Shown one piece after another: positions 1-6,193 of a stretch of 8,454 nt of DNA (the stretch's first letter is position 1; the number at the start of each line of letters is the position of its first letter). The DNA comes from Candidatus Zixiibacteriota bacterium. Its GTDB lineage: Bacteria > Zixibacteria > MSB-5A5 > GN15 > FEB-12. Made by a program: the position numbers and the translations under genes. The notes under the pieces were generated by a model. The model was not told where the DNA came from, ran no database searches, and saw nothing but the letters and a program-made list of their open reading frames with translations. The DNA lies in the NCBI GenBank assembly GCA_030591625.1, contig JAUVAR010000103.1:1-8454 (forward strand), given 5' to 3'.

Positions 1-66
1 ACGTTGGCGAGCCAGCACAGCTTTGAGTCGGTTTATCAATTCGATATTATTTTGCAATTTTTTCAT
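1..66 (-). CDS. N-terminal fragment of a gene cut by the window edge
   Basis: Twenty-two codons of an open frame on the minus strand start with ATG at 66-64 and continue beyond position 1. The visible peptide begins MKKLQNNIELINRL and is lysine/arginine rich and probably helical; no signal peptide or domain can be seen in so short a piece. It lies 60 bp downstream of the DUF4159 gene in the same direction with no terminator between, so the two are probably co-transcribed. The ribosome binding site is weak (a GAG about 8 nt before the ATG). In related genomes DUF4159 genes can sit beside DUF4175, MoxR-type ATPase, DUF58 or BatA-like genes. The basic N-terminus would be compatible with a DUF4175-type membrane protein, but that is a guess from context and no function is assigned. 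Confidence 0.5.
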   Translation of the reverse strand, partial: MKKLQNNIELINRLKAVLARQR

Positions 67-126
67 AATAACACTCTATCAAGTTTTCGGCAGGTATCGT
101 ATCGCAAGTTAACCCGGTTGGTCTAT

Positions 127-894
127 TCAATGTAACAAAGCATAAGTTAATATGTTCAGGCCCATCCGAAACGACTCCTGACGCTTCGGTTCCGGATCGT
201 TGTGAACCTGAGGGTCTTCCCATCCATCCCCTATGTCAGACTCTACTAAAAAGTACATAGCGACTCGTCCATTGAGAATCAAAGCATATCCCCGAGGCGG
301 TTTGTCATCATGTTCATGTATTTTGGGCGGACCGTTACTGAAATCATAAAAGGAATGATATATTTCATGATCAAACGGTAACTCCACAGGCTCTCGCTCA
401 GGGAATAGCGATTTCATCTGTTCCAAAAATGTCGCAGCCATTCCGTACGAATCATTCACAAATAGAAATCCACCTCCAAGCAGATAACTTCTCAATCGTG
501 CCTGCTCCTCCGAACTGAAAGACATCGTTCCATGACCAGTAGCAAACAAGAACGGATATTGGAACAGATCAGGGTCACCAATCTCTATTTGGCGTTCAAT
601 TGTATCGACCGGGAAACTTGTATTATCACGAATATAACGAAGGAAATTCGGCAGCGCCGATGCACCCCAGTACCAGTCTCCCCCGCCAGAATAATGCAGA
701 CGGGCTACTTTGATCGCCGAGGGATCAGGATGTACCTGTTTTGACAAGTATGACTCAGCCTGAGGATTAAGCAGATTTTGCAGTTGGCCGGGTCGTTGAT
801 TTCTAAGCTGCTCAAATGTACCTGTCTGGGCAGAGGCAGAAATTGCGACTGTCAGTAATAGAGCTACCGCTGTTAAAATACGAAATATATTCAT
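127..894 (-). CDS. Secreted DUF4159 domain protein
   Basis: This is a 255-aa protein with a Sec signal peptide: R5, a hydrophobic core at about 6-19, and a likely cleavage after A20-S21-A22. The rest matches what I know of the DUF4159 family, whose fold resembles class I glutamine amidotransferases. Landmarks are VARLHYSGGGDWYWGASALP (63-82), YPFLFATGHG (113-122), LLGGGFLFVNDSYG (138-151), LPFDHEIY (172-179), PPKIHEHDDKPPRGYA (189-204) and DGWEDP (223-228). No catalytic cysteine triad is apparent, and the protein contains no cysteine at all. The molecular function of the family is not established; members are exported and often neighbour MoxR/BatA-type genes. The start is fixed, because an in-frame TAG lies two codons upstream and the next Met is residue 207. 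There is no good Shine-Dalgarno (only GTGG touching the ATG). The gene is preceded by the terminator of the sigma operon, so it needs its own promoter. Confidence 0.88.
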   Translation of the reverse strand: MNIFRILTAVALLLTVAISASAQTGTFEQLRNQRPGQLQNLLNPQAESYLSKQVHPDPSAIKVARLHYSGGGDWYWGASALPNFLRYIRDNTSFPVDTIERQIEIGDPDLFQYPFLFATGHGTMSFSSEEQARLRSYLLGGGFLFVNDSYGMAATFLEQMKSLFPEREPVELPFDHEIYHSFYDFSNGPPKIHEHDDKPPRGYALILNGRVAMYFLVESDIGDGWEDPQVHNDPEPKRQESFRMGLNILTYALLH

Positions 895-900
895 CCACTA

Positions 901-930
901 AATATACTCTTTAATTGCCAATCCTGACTA
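901..930 (-). promoter_or_regulatory. Possible promoter of the DUF4159 gene (leaderless arrangement)
   Basis: Read on the minus strand, a -10-like TATATT (906-901) ends six bases before the ATG (894-892), so transcription would start at or next to the A of the start codon. A TAGTCA at 930-925 with an 18-nt spacer gives a partial -35 match (4 of 6 to TTGACA). It abuts the A-tract arm of the terminator at 931-960. The lack of a clear Shine-Dalgarno in front of this gene agrees with a leaderless mRNA. The call rests on short consensus matches only. Confidence 0.35.
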
Positions 931-960
931 AAAAAAAGGCTATTTTCATAGCCTTTTTTT
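931..960 (-). terminator. Rho-independent terminator of the sigma operon
   Basis: A perfect 13-bp inverted repeat (931-943 with 948-960) has a 4-nt TTTC loop: an A-tract, a GGCTAT/ATAGCC core and a T-tract. On the minus strand the stem begins 33 bp after the stop of the secreted-protein gene at 994 and ends in a run of U. The repeat is symmetric and could act in both directions, but only minus-strand genes lie on either side. Only three pairs are G-C, so the stem is of moderate strength. Confidence 0.85.
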
Positions 961-993
961 AGGACAGGTAGAAATACTCTTTTGGAGCAAGAT

Positions 994-1896
994 TCAATAT
1001 AATCCTGGCGTTAGATGCAGTTTTGTTGAAATATCAAAACCTTCAACCGACGGAGTATCCGGAGGCAGATGAATCATATACTGTTTACCCTTAATCAACT
1101 CAATCTTGTGCCTGTTTTCTGAGCGATATGTAACGTCGATTGTCTTTTCATGGGGCACCGCGTTAAGGTCAATCCTATAAGTCCGCTCTATCAAAATTTC
1201 TATTTCAAACGGATAACTAACAATTGACCCAAGATCTGGCCCGCTTACTTTGACTTCCATATACACTCTTTTAGAAGGCTTTACCCCGAAAGGAGTACCA
1301 AACTCCGAAGGGAAGCTCTGCTCTGATATCATCTTAGCTCGACCATTCCGGCCCTTTGAAAGAACTTGGCCGGCGTATGACCCTTCAGTTTCAACATAAA
1401 TCTCATTCTTAGCCCAATCTATCCCCTCACCTGATTTCTTCTTGCGACTCACTTCTAACTGGAGATAATAATGCACTCCCTTCCAACCTTCACCGCAATC
1501 AATGATGATGCCAGAATCAAGCGGCATTGTCTCATCTACGTCTATTCTGACCCCGGTAAAAAATGGCTCCGGTGGTGAAAGTGTCCATTTCGAAACATCA
1601 CCAATAATGTAAAACCGATTATTTGATTCGTACAACGTCAGATCAAAACCGATCTCACTCGCAGAATCGACTTTGTCATAATCCGGTCTTCGTGACGAAC
1701 CTCTTCGCCCAGGCTTCCACCAAAATTTATCACTTATATTCTTGTGATCGGTCAAGCGAAATCCTACTGAGCTTCCCGCATACTCTATTGTACCATCAAC
1801 CTCTTCCATCAACGTTACTGTAACATGATAATCCTCCTGAGCAAGTAGCGATGACGATAAGAGACAACATGTAATCAATAATATTATAAGCTTCAT
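994..1896 (-). CDS. Unrecognised secreted beta-rich protein, third gene of the sigma operon
   Basis: This 300-aa protein has a Sec signal peptide (K2, hydrophobic core about 3-18, probable cleavage LLA|QE after residue 19). No lipobox is evident; the two cysteines of the core (C10, C11) lie too far before the cleavage site. The mature part is dominated by alternating hydrophobic/polar stretches typical of beta sheet, such as YHVTVTLMEEV, KRVYMEVKVSGPD, YPFEIEILIERTYRIDL and HKIELIKGKQYMIHLP, with no further membrane segment. A basic patch (GRRGSSRR, 63-70) and a single mature cysteine (C134) stand out. I do not recognise the family. Its ATG has the strongest ribosome binding site in the window, AAGGAGG about 6 nt upstream, and it starts 22 bp after the anti-sigma stop, so it is the distal gene of that operon and may be made in larger amounts. 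A role as effector or partner of the signalling pair is inferred from position only. Confidence 0.8.
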   Translation of the reverse strand: MKLIILLITCCLLSSSLLAQEDYHVTVTLMEEVDGTIEYAGSSVGFRLTDHKNISDKFWWKPGRRGSSRRPDYDKVDSASEIGFDLTLYESNNRFYIIGDVSKWTLSPPEPFFTGVRIDVDETMPLDSGIIIDCGEGWKGVHYYLQLEVSRKKKSGEGIDWAKNEIYVETEGSYAGQVLSKGRNGRAKMISEQSFPSEFGTPFGVKPSKRVYMEVKVSGPDLGSIVSYPFEIEILIERTYRIDLNAVPHEKTIDVTYRSENRHKIELIKGKQYMIHLPPDTPSVEGFDISTKLHLTPGLY

Positions 1897-1918
1897 ATAT
1901 TCCTCCTTGGGTTAACTA

Positions 1919-2335
1919 TCAATTTGAGTTCTCATCCTCGACCACCAGCACTGCAGTTACCGGATCAAGTCGTTCGGTTTGATATGTATGTATAGCAATA
2001 TTCACGGGAGTATTATTTATGGCATCGTTTTCATTTCGCCCCAAAAGATAAAATGTTGCCGTGCTCAAATAGAGTAACACCAAAACAGCAGCAACAGGAA
2101 TAGGCAATTGAATTCGTTGGCGCCAGACAGGCTTGGCCTTCTGAGCAGAAGAAGTATTAATATTGGACATCCCCAATGACTCAAACATCTCTCTCTGTTG
2201 GGACACTGCCAATTCAAATTTCTGACACTCAATACAATTCTGTGTATGTTCACTCAGTCGTCTTTCCATCTCTGCATCAATCGGCCCATCACTTCGGTCT
2301 GATATCAGTCGTTCGAATCTCTCACAATTTGACAT
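1919..2335 (-). CDS. zf-HC2 type transmembrane anti-sigma factor
   Basis: This 138-aa protein has an N-terminal cytoplasmic putative zinc-finger domain with the anti-sigma signature H30-x3-C34-x2-C37, plus C4 near the start that may be a further ligand. A linker (about 45-75) follows, then one membrane segment at about 77-98 (LPIPVAAVLVLLYLSTATF) and a short 40-residue outer tail rich in Asn, Asp and Glu. This is the usual build of ZAS-family anti-sigma factors, which hold an ECF sigma factor at the membrane until a signal releases it. The ATG lies 2 bp after the sigma stop codon, and its Shine-Dalgarno (GGAAGGAA) is in the last codons of the sigma gene, so translation is probably coupled and the two proteins made at similar levels. 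The outer tail is too short for a large sensory domain, so the signal may come through another protein. Assignment is by motif, topology and context. Confidence 0.88.
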   Translation of the reverse strand: MSNCERFERLISDRSDGPIDAEMERRLSEHTQNCIECQKFELAVSQQREMFESLGMSNINTSSAQKAKPVWRQRIQLPIPVAAVLVLLYLSTATFYLLGRNENDAINNTPVNIAIHTYQTERLDPVTAVLVVEDENSN

Positions 2336-2337
2336 AT

Positions 2338-2847
2338 CTATTTCCTTCCCAGCATTTGCATCTTTTTCCTGACACGGTATAGCCTTACTCTCACAGCTTC
2401 AGTCGTTATATTAAGCATTGCAGCTATCTGTATAATTGAAAATCGTTCTACTTCACGGAGCAAAATCAAATCACGTTCTTCAATATCGAGTTGTCCCAAA
2501 ATCTGTTCGACAAACATAGTCTGCTCTTTTGTAAGGCTAAGATTCGGCCCCGATATATTGCCCTCAAATTCAACAAAGCGCCCCCGTTCACGTATCTTGT
2601 CGAAACATAAATTTCGCGTGACCATAAATAACCAGTCCGGTACCGATTTGATCAATTCATTTTGCGTAAGCTTATCAGCCAGCCTTGAAAACGCTTCCCC
2701 GATTATATCCTGCGATGAATCTATATCCCCCACTAAGAACAGAGAATACTTTAAGAGCTTGTCATGATTGTTGCGATAAGCCTGTTCAAGGGAAATACTC
2801 TCATCTTGAGTAATCGCATCTGAATTATTTTTGTCTGGTTTGCTCAT
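2338..2847 (-). CDS. ECF-type RNA polymerase sigma factor
   Basis: This is a 169-aa sigma-70 family protein of extracytoplasmic-function size with only regions 2 and 4. Region 2 spans about 20-90: DSSQDIIGEAFSRLADK (43-59) is the core-binding helix, and WLFMVTRNLCFDKIRERGR (72-90) is the -10 recognition helix. Region 4 spans about 112-165: LGQLDIEERDLILLREVERF is followed by the helix-turn-helix SIIQIAAMLNITTEAVRVRL, which reads the -35 element. I place the start at ATG 2847-2845, which has AGG six nt upstream. A longer reading from a TTG at 2877 would add ten residues (MRWSRVFRLD) with no good ribosome site and is less likely. The gene is first in an operon with its anti-sigma factor and a secreted protein. 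No regulon can be read from this window, and the ECF subgroup is not determined. Confidence 0.92.
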   Translation of the reverse strand: MSKPDKNNSDAITQDESISLEQAYRNNHDKLLKYSLFLVGDIDSSQDIIGEAFSRLADKLTQNELIKSVPDWLFMVTRNLCFDKIRERGRFVEFEGNISGPNLSLTKEQTMFVEQILGQLDIEERDLILLREVERFSIIQIAAMLNITTEAVRVRLYRVRKKMQMLGRK

Positions 2848-2907
2848 ATCTAACCTAAAGACTCTGGACCATCTCAAATGTTACACTCAAAACCAGACTA
2901 ATTAAAC

Positions 2908-2940
2908 AAAAAAAAGCTGCCGGCATAACCGACAGCTTTT
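2908..2940 (-). terminator. Rho-independent terminator of secDF
   Basis: The stem pairs 2912-2923 with 2929-2940 around a 5-nt loop (2924-2928), and is followed in the minus direction by eight U residues (2915-2908). It lies 22 bp after the secF stop. One position (2920/2932) is a C-A mismatch when read from the plus strand but a G-U wobble pair in the minus-strand RNA, so the hairpin is better suited to stopping transcription from secF, as expected from gene order. It also separates secDF from the sigma operon. Confidence 0.88.
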
Positions 2941-2962
2941 ATTATAAAAATACCTGAAGTAT

Positions 2963-3889
2963 CTATTTGAATCGTTTTGGCGAACGGGCTTCCCACTCAA
3001 CCACGATTGGTGATGCAACAAATACCGAGCTATAAGTACCTACAAGCACACCCATACAAAGAGCGAGCGAGAAGTTACTGAGCACTTCACCACCAAAGAA
3101 GAACATCGTTCCAACCACCAATAGCGTACTCATCGAAGTATTAATAGTACGTGAGAGCACTTCATTAATTGAATTGTTGATAGTTGTAACAAATTCACCT
3201 TTGCCACGGAACTTCTTCAAGTTCTCACGGATACGGTCATATACAACCACCGTATCAGTCAGCGAGTAACCTGCCAGAGTCAAGAGAGCAGTAACGATCA
3301 ACAGATCGAACTCAAGACCCATCAAGTAGAACAAGCCGGTAACCACAAGCACGTCATGGAAGGTAGCAACTGTTGCAGCTACACCCGAACGGAAATCGAA
3401 TCTGACACCGATGTAGACCATAATTCCGATTAACGAAATAATAATCGCCCACTTCGCTTTGTTGCGGAGTGTTTCACCGACCGCCGGTCCGATCACTTCG
3501 GTGTAATCCTGAACGAACTTGTTTTCGCCAAATGTTTCGGCGAGGGCAGCCCGGATAGCCACCAAACGTTCTTCACCGGCAGCTTCAGTTTCCGGGTTTT
3601 TTGTCTTAATAATAAATGCGTTTGGTTTTTCAAACTTAGTCAACTCAGTCACTTTGACATCCGAATACATGGAGGTCAAGGTTGAGCGTAGTTTATCGAT
3701 CTGTACAGGTTCATCAAAATGCCCCTGGAGCATAACTCCACCGGCAAAATCAATACCCATGTTAGCTGACCCGGTCAGGATCATCGCAAATGCGAATACC
3801 CCAATCGACATCAGAACTGCGGATAGAATAAAGGCAATCTTCCGCTTTCCGATGAAGTCAATGTTGGTCTCTTTAATTATTCTAAACAT
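2963..3889 (-). CDS. secF: Protein translocase subunit SecF
   Basis: This 308-aa inner-membrane protein is about the usual length for SecF. With SecD it uses the proton gradient to help pull preproteins out of the SecYEG channel. TM1 is at about 17-38, followed by the periplasmic domain opening with GIDFAGG (45-51), and then five membrane helices from about 146 to 296. The conserved SecF segment GYSLTDTVVVYDRIREN (207-223) is present, with D212 at the position of the essential membrane aspartate, followed by the SRTINTSMSTLL stretch (246-257). The gene starts 15 bp after the secD stop with a good Shine-Dalgarno (CAGGAG, 8-nt spacing), so the two form an operon. Nothing is missing or broken. 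Confidence 0.97.
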   Translation of the reverse strand: MFRIIKETNIDFIGKRKIAFILSAVLMSIGVFAFAMILTGSANMGIDFAGGVMLQGHFDEPVQIDKLRSTLTSMYSDVKVTELTKFEKPNAFIIKTKNPETEAAGEERLVAIRAALAETFGENKFVQDYTEVIGPAVGETLRNKAKWAIIISLIGIMVYIGVRFDFRSGVAATVATFHDVLVVTGLFYLMGLEFDLLIVTALLTLAGYSLTDTVVVYDRIRENLKKFRGKGEFVTTINNSINEVLSRTINTSMSTLLVVGTMFFFGGEVLSNFSLALCMGVLVGTYSSVFVASPIVVEWEARSPKRFK

Positions 3890-3904
3890 TCGTAAGACTC
3901 CTGA

Positions 3905-5638
3905 TTATATACTGAGCTTCGAATACCCTTTACGGATATCGAAGATCGCTTTGGTTATGACATAAGCGGTGTACAGGGAGATACCAACACCCCAGAACAA
4001 TGTAACCGCAAAACCTTTGATCGGACCGGAACCAAATAAGAACAATGCACCGGCAGTAATCAAAGTAGTGACATGCGAATCGAAAATCGCGACAAAAGCA
4101 CGAGAGTACCCGGCATCAATTGATGCCCGCACAGTCTTGCCAGTTCGCATCTCTTCTCGAATCCGCTCGAAAATCAGAATATTGGAGTCAACCGAAATAC
4201 CAATCGTCAGAATAATACCCGCAATTCCAGGCATCGTAAGTGTGGCGCCAAGGGCAGCCATCACGGCGAGCAGGAAGAAGATATTAAAGATCAGGCCGAT
4301 ATCGGCAATGATACCCGACAGGCGGTAATAAACGGCAATAAATATAAGCACCAGAGATAGTCCAACCATCGCGGAATAGAGTCCCTTGGTGATTGAGTCA
4401 TGTCCAAGTGTTGCACCGACTACGTTCTTGGCGATAATTTCAACCGGAGCCGGAAGAGCACCAGCTTTAAGAACGATCTCAAGCGTACGGGCATTTTGGA
4501 TTGAAGCCGATGAGCCCATCGTTATCTGACCCGAGTTGCGAATCTTTGAATTGATAAAGGCAGCCGATTCAACTTTACCGTCAATAACGATTGCCAATGG
4601 CTTCTGTAAGTTAGCACCGGTTAGCTGAGCAAAACGGGCAGCACCATCACCGGAGAGCTTGAAGTTTACAGATTGTCCACCGAACTGGTCACGTCCAAGG
4701 GAAATTCCTTCAAGATATTTACCGACAAAAACGACTTTGCGCTTCATCAGATAGAGGTCATAAACATCGCGTTGATTTCTAACTTCTGCGCGCGTTGACC
4801 AGAGCCACTCGACATCTACAGGTATCAAACGTCTTACTTCTGGACGTTCCAGCCATCTTTCAAGTTTTGGTTTGTCCTGCTTGCGCACGGTGAAACCAGG
4901 ATGGTTGGTAGAATTTCTTGTATTGTACAATGATACTTCTATCCGGGATGAGAACGGACGAGTATCTGCAGATGCTAACATCGCTTCGTCAAATCCAAAA
5001 TCTATTGTATCACCTGAAGCATCAGATCCACCCATCAATTCAGCCATAACATCAACTTCACCCGTGGTGTCATCTTCTGTTACAACTTCTTCTGTCTTGG
5101 CAGGCTCGGCTGTTTCATCGTCTGCCTTGGCTGCCTCTTCCTTAGCAACTTCAAGGCTGTATATTGCCGAATCAATTCTGTTTATCAGCAATTGAGCGTT
5201 GTCAAAGTTTTCAAGAAGCTTAAACTCAAGCAAAGCTGTTTGACCAATAAGGTCCTGAGCTCGTTGTTCATCGGTATAACCGGGAAGATCAATCATGATC
5301 CGGTCTTCACCCTGTTTTGTGATAACTGGTTCGGCTACACCGAGACCATCAATACGATTACGAATAATCTGTATTGCCCGATCAACAGCACCTTCCTTGG
5401 CTGCATTATCAAGCTCTTCAAGCTTTACTCGCAGCACGACATGAATTCCACCCTGCAGATCAAGCCCAAGCCTGATAGCTTTCTGCTGCAATTCAAGCAG
5501 TTCACCCGGCTGTTCCTCTTGCATCGTTTGCTTTTCTTCCTCACTCATCGTCCAAAGACGGAATGTATCCCAGTAGGCCATGAAGGCTACCACGATAATT
5601 ATCGACGTAAGGATGAAACGCCATTTTTGAGAGCGCAT
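3905..5638 (-). CDS. secD: Protein translocase subunit SecD
   Basis: This 577-aa inner-membrane protein is slightly shorter than the E. coli protein. TM1 is at about 7-29, and the large periplasmic P1 region runs from the GLDLQGG motif (58-64) to about 400. Within it IIRNRIDGLGVAEP (91-104) and DRIMIDLPG (112-120) are typical. Five membrane helices follow (about 419-437, 443-464, 468-490, 515-537, 541-563). The hallmark GISVDSNILIFERIREE (480-496) carries D484, the proton-relay aspartate position. An acidic, Ala/Glu/Asp/Thr-rich low-complexity stretch at about 163-225 interrupts P1 and looks like an insertion or linker absent from the minimal family. The start has AAAGGA six nt upstream. No yajC is seen upstream, although it often precedes secD; the next gene is an unrelated exported protein. 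Confidence 0.97.
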   Translation of the reverse strand: MRSQKWRFILTSIIIVVAFMAYWDTFRLWTMSEEEKQTMQEEQPGELLELQQKAIRLGLDLQGGIHVVLRVKLEELDNAAKEGAVDRAIQIIRNRIDGLGVAEPVITKQGEDRIMIDLPGYTDEQRAQDLIGQTALLEFKLLENFDNAQLLINRIDSAIYSLEVAKEEAAKADDETAEPAKTEEVVTEDDTTGEVDVMAELMGGSDASGDTIDFGFDEAMLASADTRPFSSRIEVSLYNTRNSTNHPGFTVRKQDKPKLERWLERPEVRRLIPVDVEWLWSTRAEVRNQRDVYDLYLMKRKVVFVGKYLEGISLGRDQFGGQSVNFKLSGDGAARFAQLTGANLQKPLAIVIDGKVESAAFINSKIRNSGQITMGSSASIQNARTLEIVLKAGALPAPVEIIAKNVVGATLGHDSITKGLYSAMVGLSLVLIFIAVYYRLSGIIADIGLIFNIFFLLAVMAALGATLTMPGIAGIILTIGISVDSNILIFERIREEMRTGKTVRASIDAGYSRAFVAIFDSHVTTLITAGALFLFGSGPIKGFAVTLFWGVGISLYTAYVITKAIFDIRKGYSKLSI

Positions 5639-5670
5639 TGTGCGTCCTTTCTAAGAAACGTTATTAAATA

Positions 5671-5699
5671 ATTATAATTCGATAGATAGACTGACTCTA
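5671..5699 (-). promoter_or_regulatory. Possible secD promoter
   Basis: On the minus strand a perfect TATAAT (5676-5671) lies 32 bp before the secD start, predicting a leader of about 26 nt that contains the Shine-Dalgarno. The -35 position for a 17-nt spacer (5699-5694, TAGAGT) is a poor match and falls inside the palindrome at 5691-5707. The promoter would therefore be weak or need an activator, or the -10 match may be chance in AT-rich DNA. Confidence 0.4.
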
Positions 5700-5707
5700 T
5701 GAGTCAG
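5691..5707. repeat. Perfect palindrome upstream of secD
   Basis: CTGACTC (5691-5697) and GAGTCAG (5701-5707) form a 7-bp perfect inverted repeat around a 3-nt centre. It lies 53-69 bp before the secD start, across the place where the -35 of the putative secD promoter would be. It is not followed by a clean U-run on the minus strand, so it does not look like a standard terminator. A protein-binding operator or an RNA hairpin are both possible. Confidence 0.55.
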
Positions 5708-5727
5708 CAAGAAAACAGATATGACAT

Positions 5728-5745
5728 CAAGCTGTAGTTAGCTTG
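5728..5745 (-). repeat. Hairpin overlapping the stop codon of the 147-aa gene
   Basis: CAAGCT (5728-5733) and AGCTTG (5740-5745) form a 6-bp perfect inverted repeat with a 6-nt loop, and the TAA stop (5740-5738) lies at the loop edge. There is no U-tract directly after it in the minus direction. Together with the palindrome at 5691-5707 it gives two consecutive hairpins between this gene and secD, which could protect or attenuate the transcript. At this size chance occurrence is quite possible. Confidence 0.35.
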
Positions 5746-6181
5746 TGCCGGAAGGTTTCGCTCCAACCAGTCGGAACTGGCGCCCAAGCGAAGAAGATAT
5801 TTGAGACGTTGATGAGAACAGTCGTTGATCTTTGGTCTCTACGCGAACAGTATTCAATGAACGAATTAGTCCAGACCGTTTAGAGTAGATTCTAAATCCG
5901 TTGTCTGGCCCCATTGCCACCGGAAGATCCAAGGTAGCAACCGGTTCACCATTGGGGCGACCATCGGGAGTCATCTCATCAGATACTTCCGAAGCCTCCT
6001 CCGCAGAAACAGCCATCTCGACCTGATCTAAAGAACACTCAGCCGTTTCAGCCTCAATCTGATAAGCAGAGTATAGCCTTGTCGCCGCTTCTGCACCCGA
6101 TAAGACGAGAGCAAGCATACCGACCAAAACGATTCCTGTTCTGGTGAAACCTGAAATTTTGTTCAACATTTTGTTCATCAT
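5738..6181 (-). CDS. Unrecognised small exported protein upstream of secDF
   Basis: This 147-aa protein has an N-terminal signal peptide or membrane anchor: basic residues K4, K8 and R14, a hydrophobic core GIVLVGMLALVLSG (16-29), and a plausible signal peptidase I site A30-E31-A32|A33. The following part (about 40-80) is acidic and rich in Glu, Ala and Ser with one cysteine (C49). The C-terminal part (about 95-140) is basic and Ser-rich, with RLFSSTSQISSSLGRQFRLVG (120-140) at its end. I recognise no family. It is not YajC: the size and N-terminal helix are similar, but it lacks the YajC core with its Gly-rich turn and is acidic. Start choice is uncertain: ATG at 6181, 6178 and 6169 are all in frame, and none has a clear Shine-Dalgarno. 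It lies 99 bp upstream of secD in the same direction. Function is unknown. Confidence 0.68.
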   Translation of the reverse strand: MMNKMLNKISGFTRTGIVLVGMLALVLSGAEAATRLYSAYQIEAETAECSLDQVEMAVSAEEASEVSDEMTPDGRPNGEPVATLDLPVAMGPDNGFRIYSKRSGLIRSLNTVRVETKDQRLFSSTSQISSSLGRQFRLVGAKPSGTS

Positions 6182-6193
6182 AAGCAGTCAGCC

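Noticed and set aside
2848..2877. Upstream TTG start adding ten residues to the sigma factor
   Set aside because: It has a rare start codon with no ribosome site, while ATG 2847 has AGG at good spacing and gives a normal ECF N-terminus.
2858..2885. TGTAAC - 16 nt - AGTCTT on the minus strand, resembling an autoregulated ECF promoter in front of the sigma gene
   Set aside because: The start point would fall near 2852, downstream of the AGG Shine-Dalgarno at 2856-2854, leaving the sigma mRNA without its ribosome site. The match is also partial and the ECF subgroup is unknown.
3519..3965. 148-codon open frame on the plus strand
   Set aside because: It is antisense to secF and the secF/secD junction, so it is a shadow of conserved coding sequence.
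5192..5671. 159-codon open frame on the plus strand
   Set aside because: It is antisense to the SecD N-terminal region and has no recognisable features.
5738..6181. Identification of the 147-aa gene as yajC
   Set aside because: Position and N-terminal helix fit loosely, but the acidic Ala/Glu-rich body and lack of the YajC core do not.
6185..6193. GCTGACT shared (minus strand) between the 147-aa gene leader and the palindrome upstream of secD
   Set aside because: A seven-base match in intergenic DNA is easily chance, and the first copy lacks the palindrome partner.
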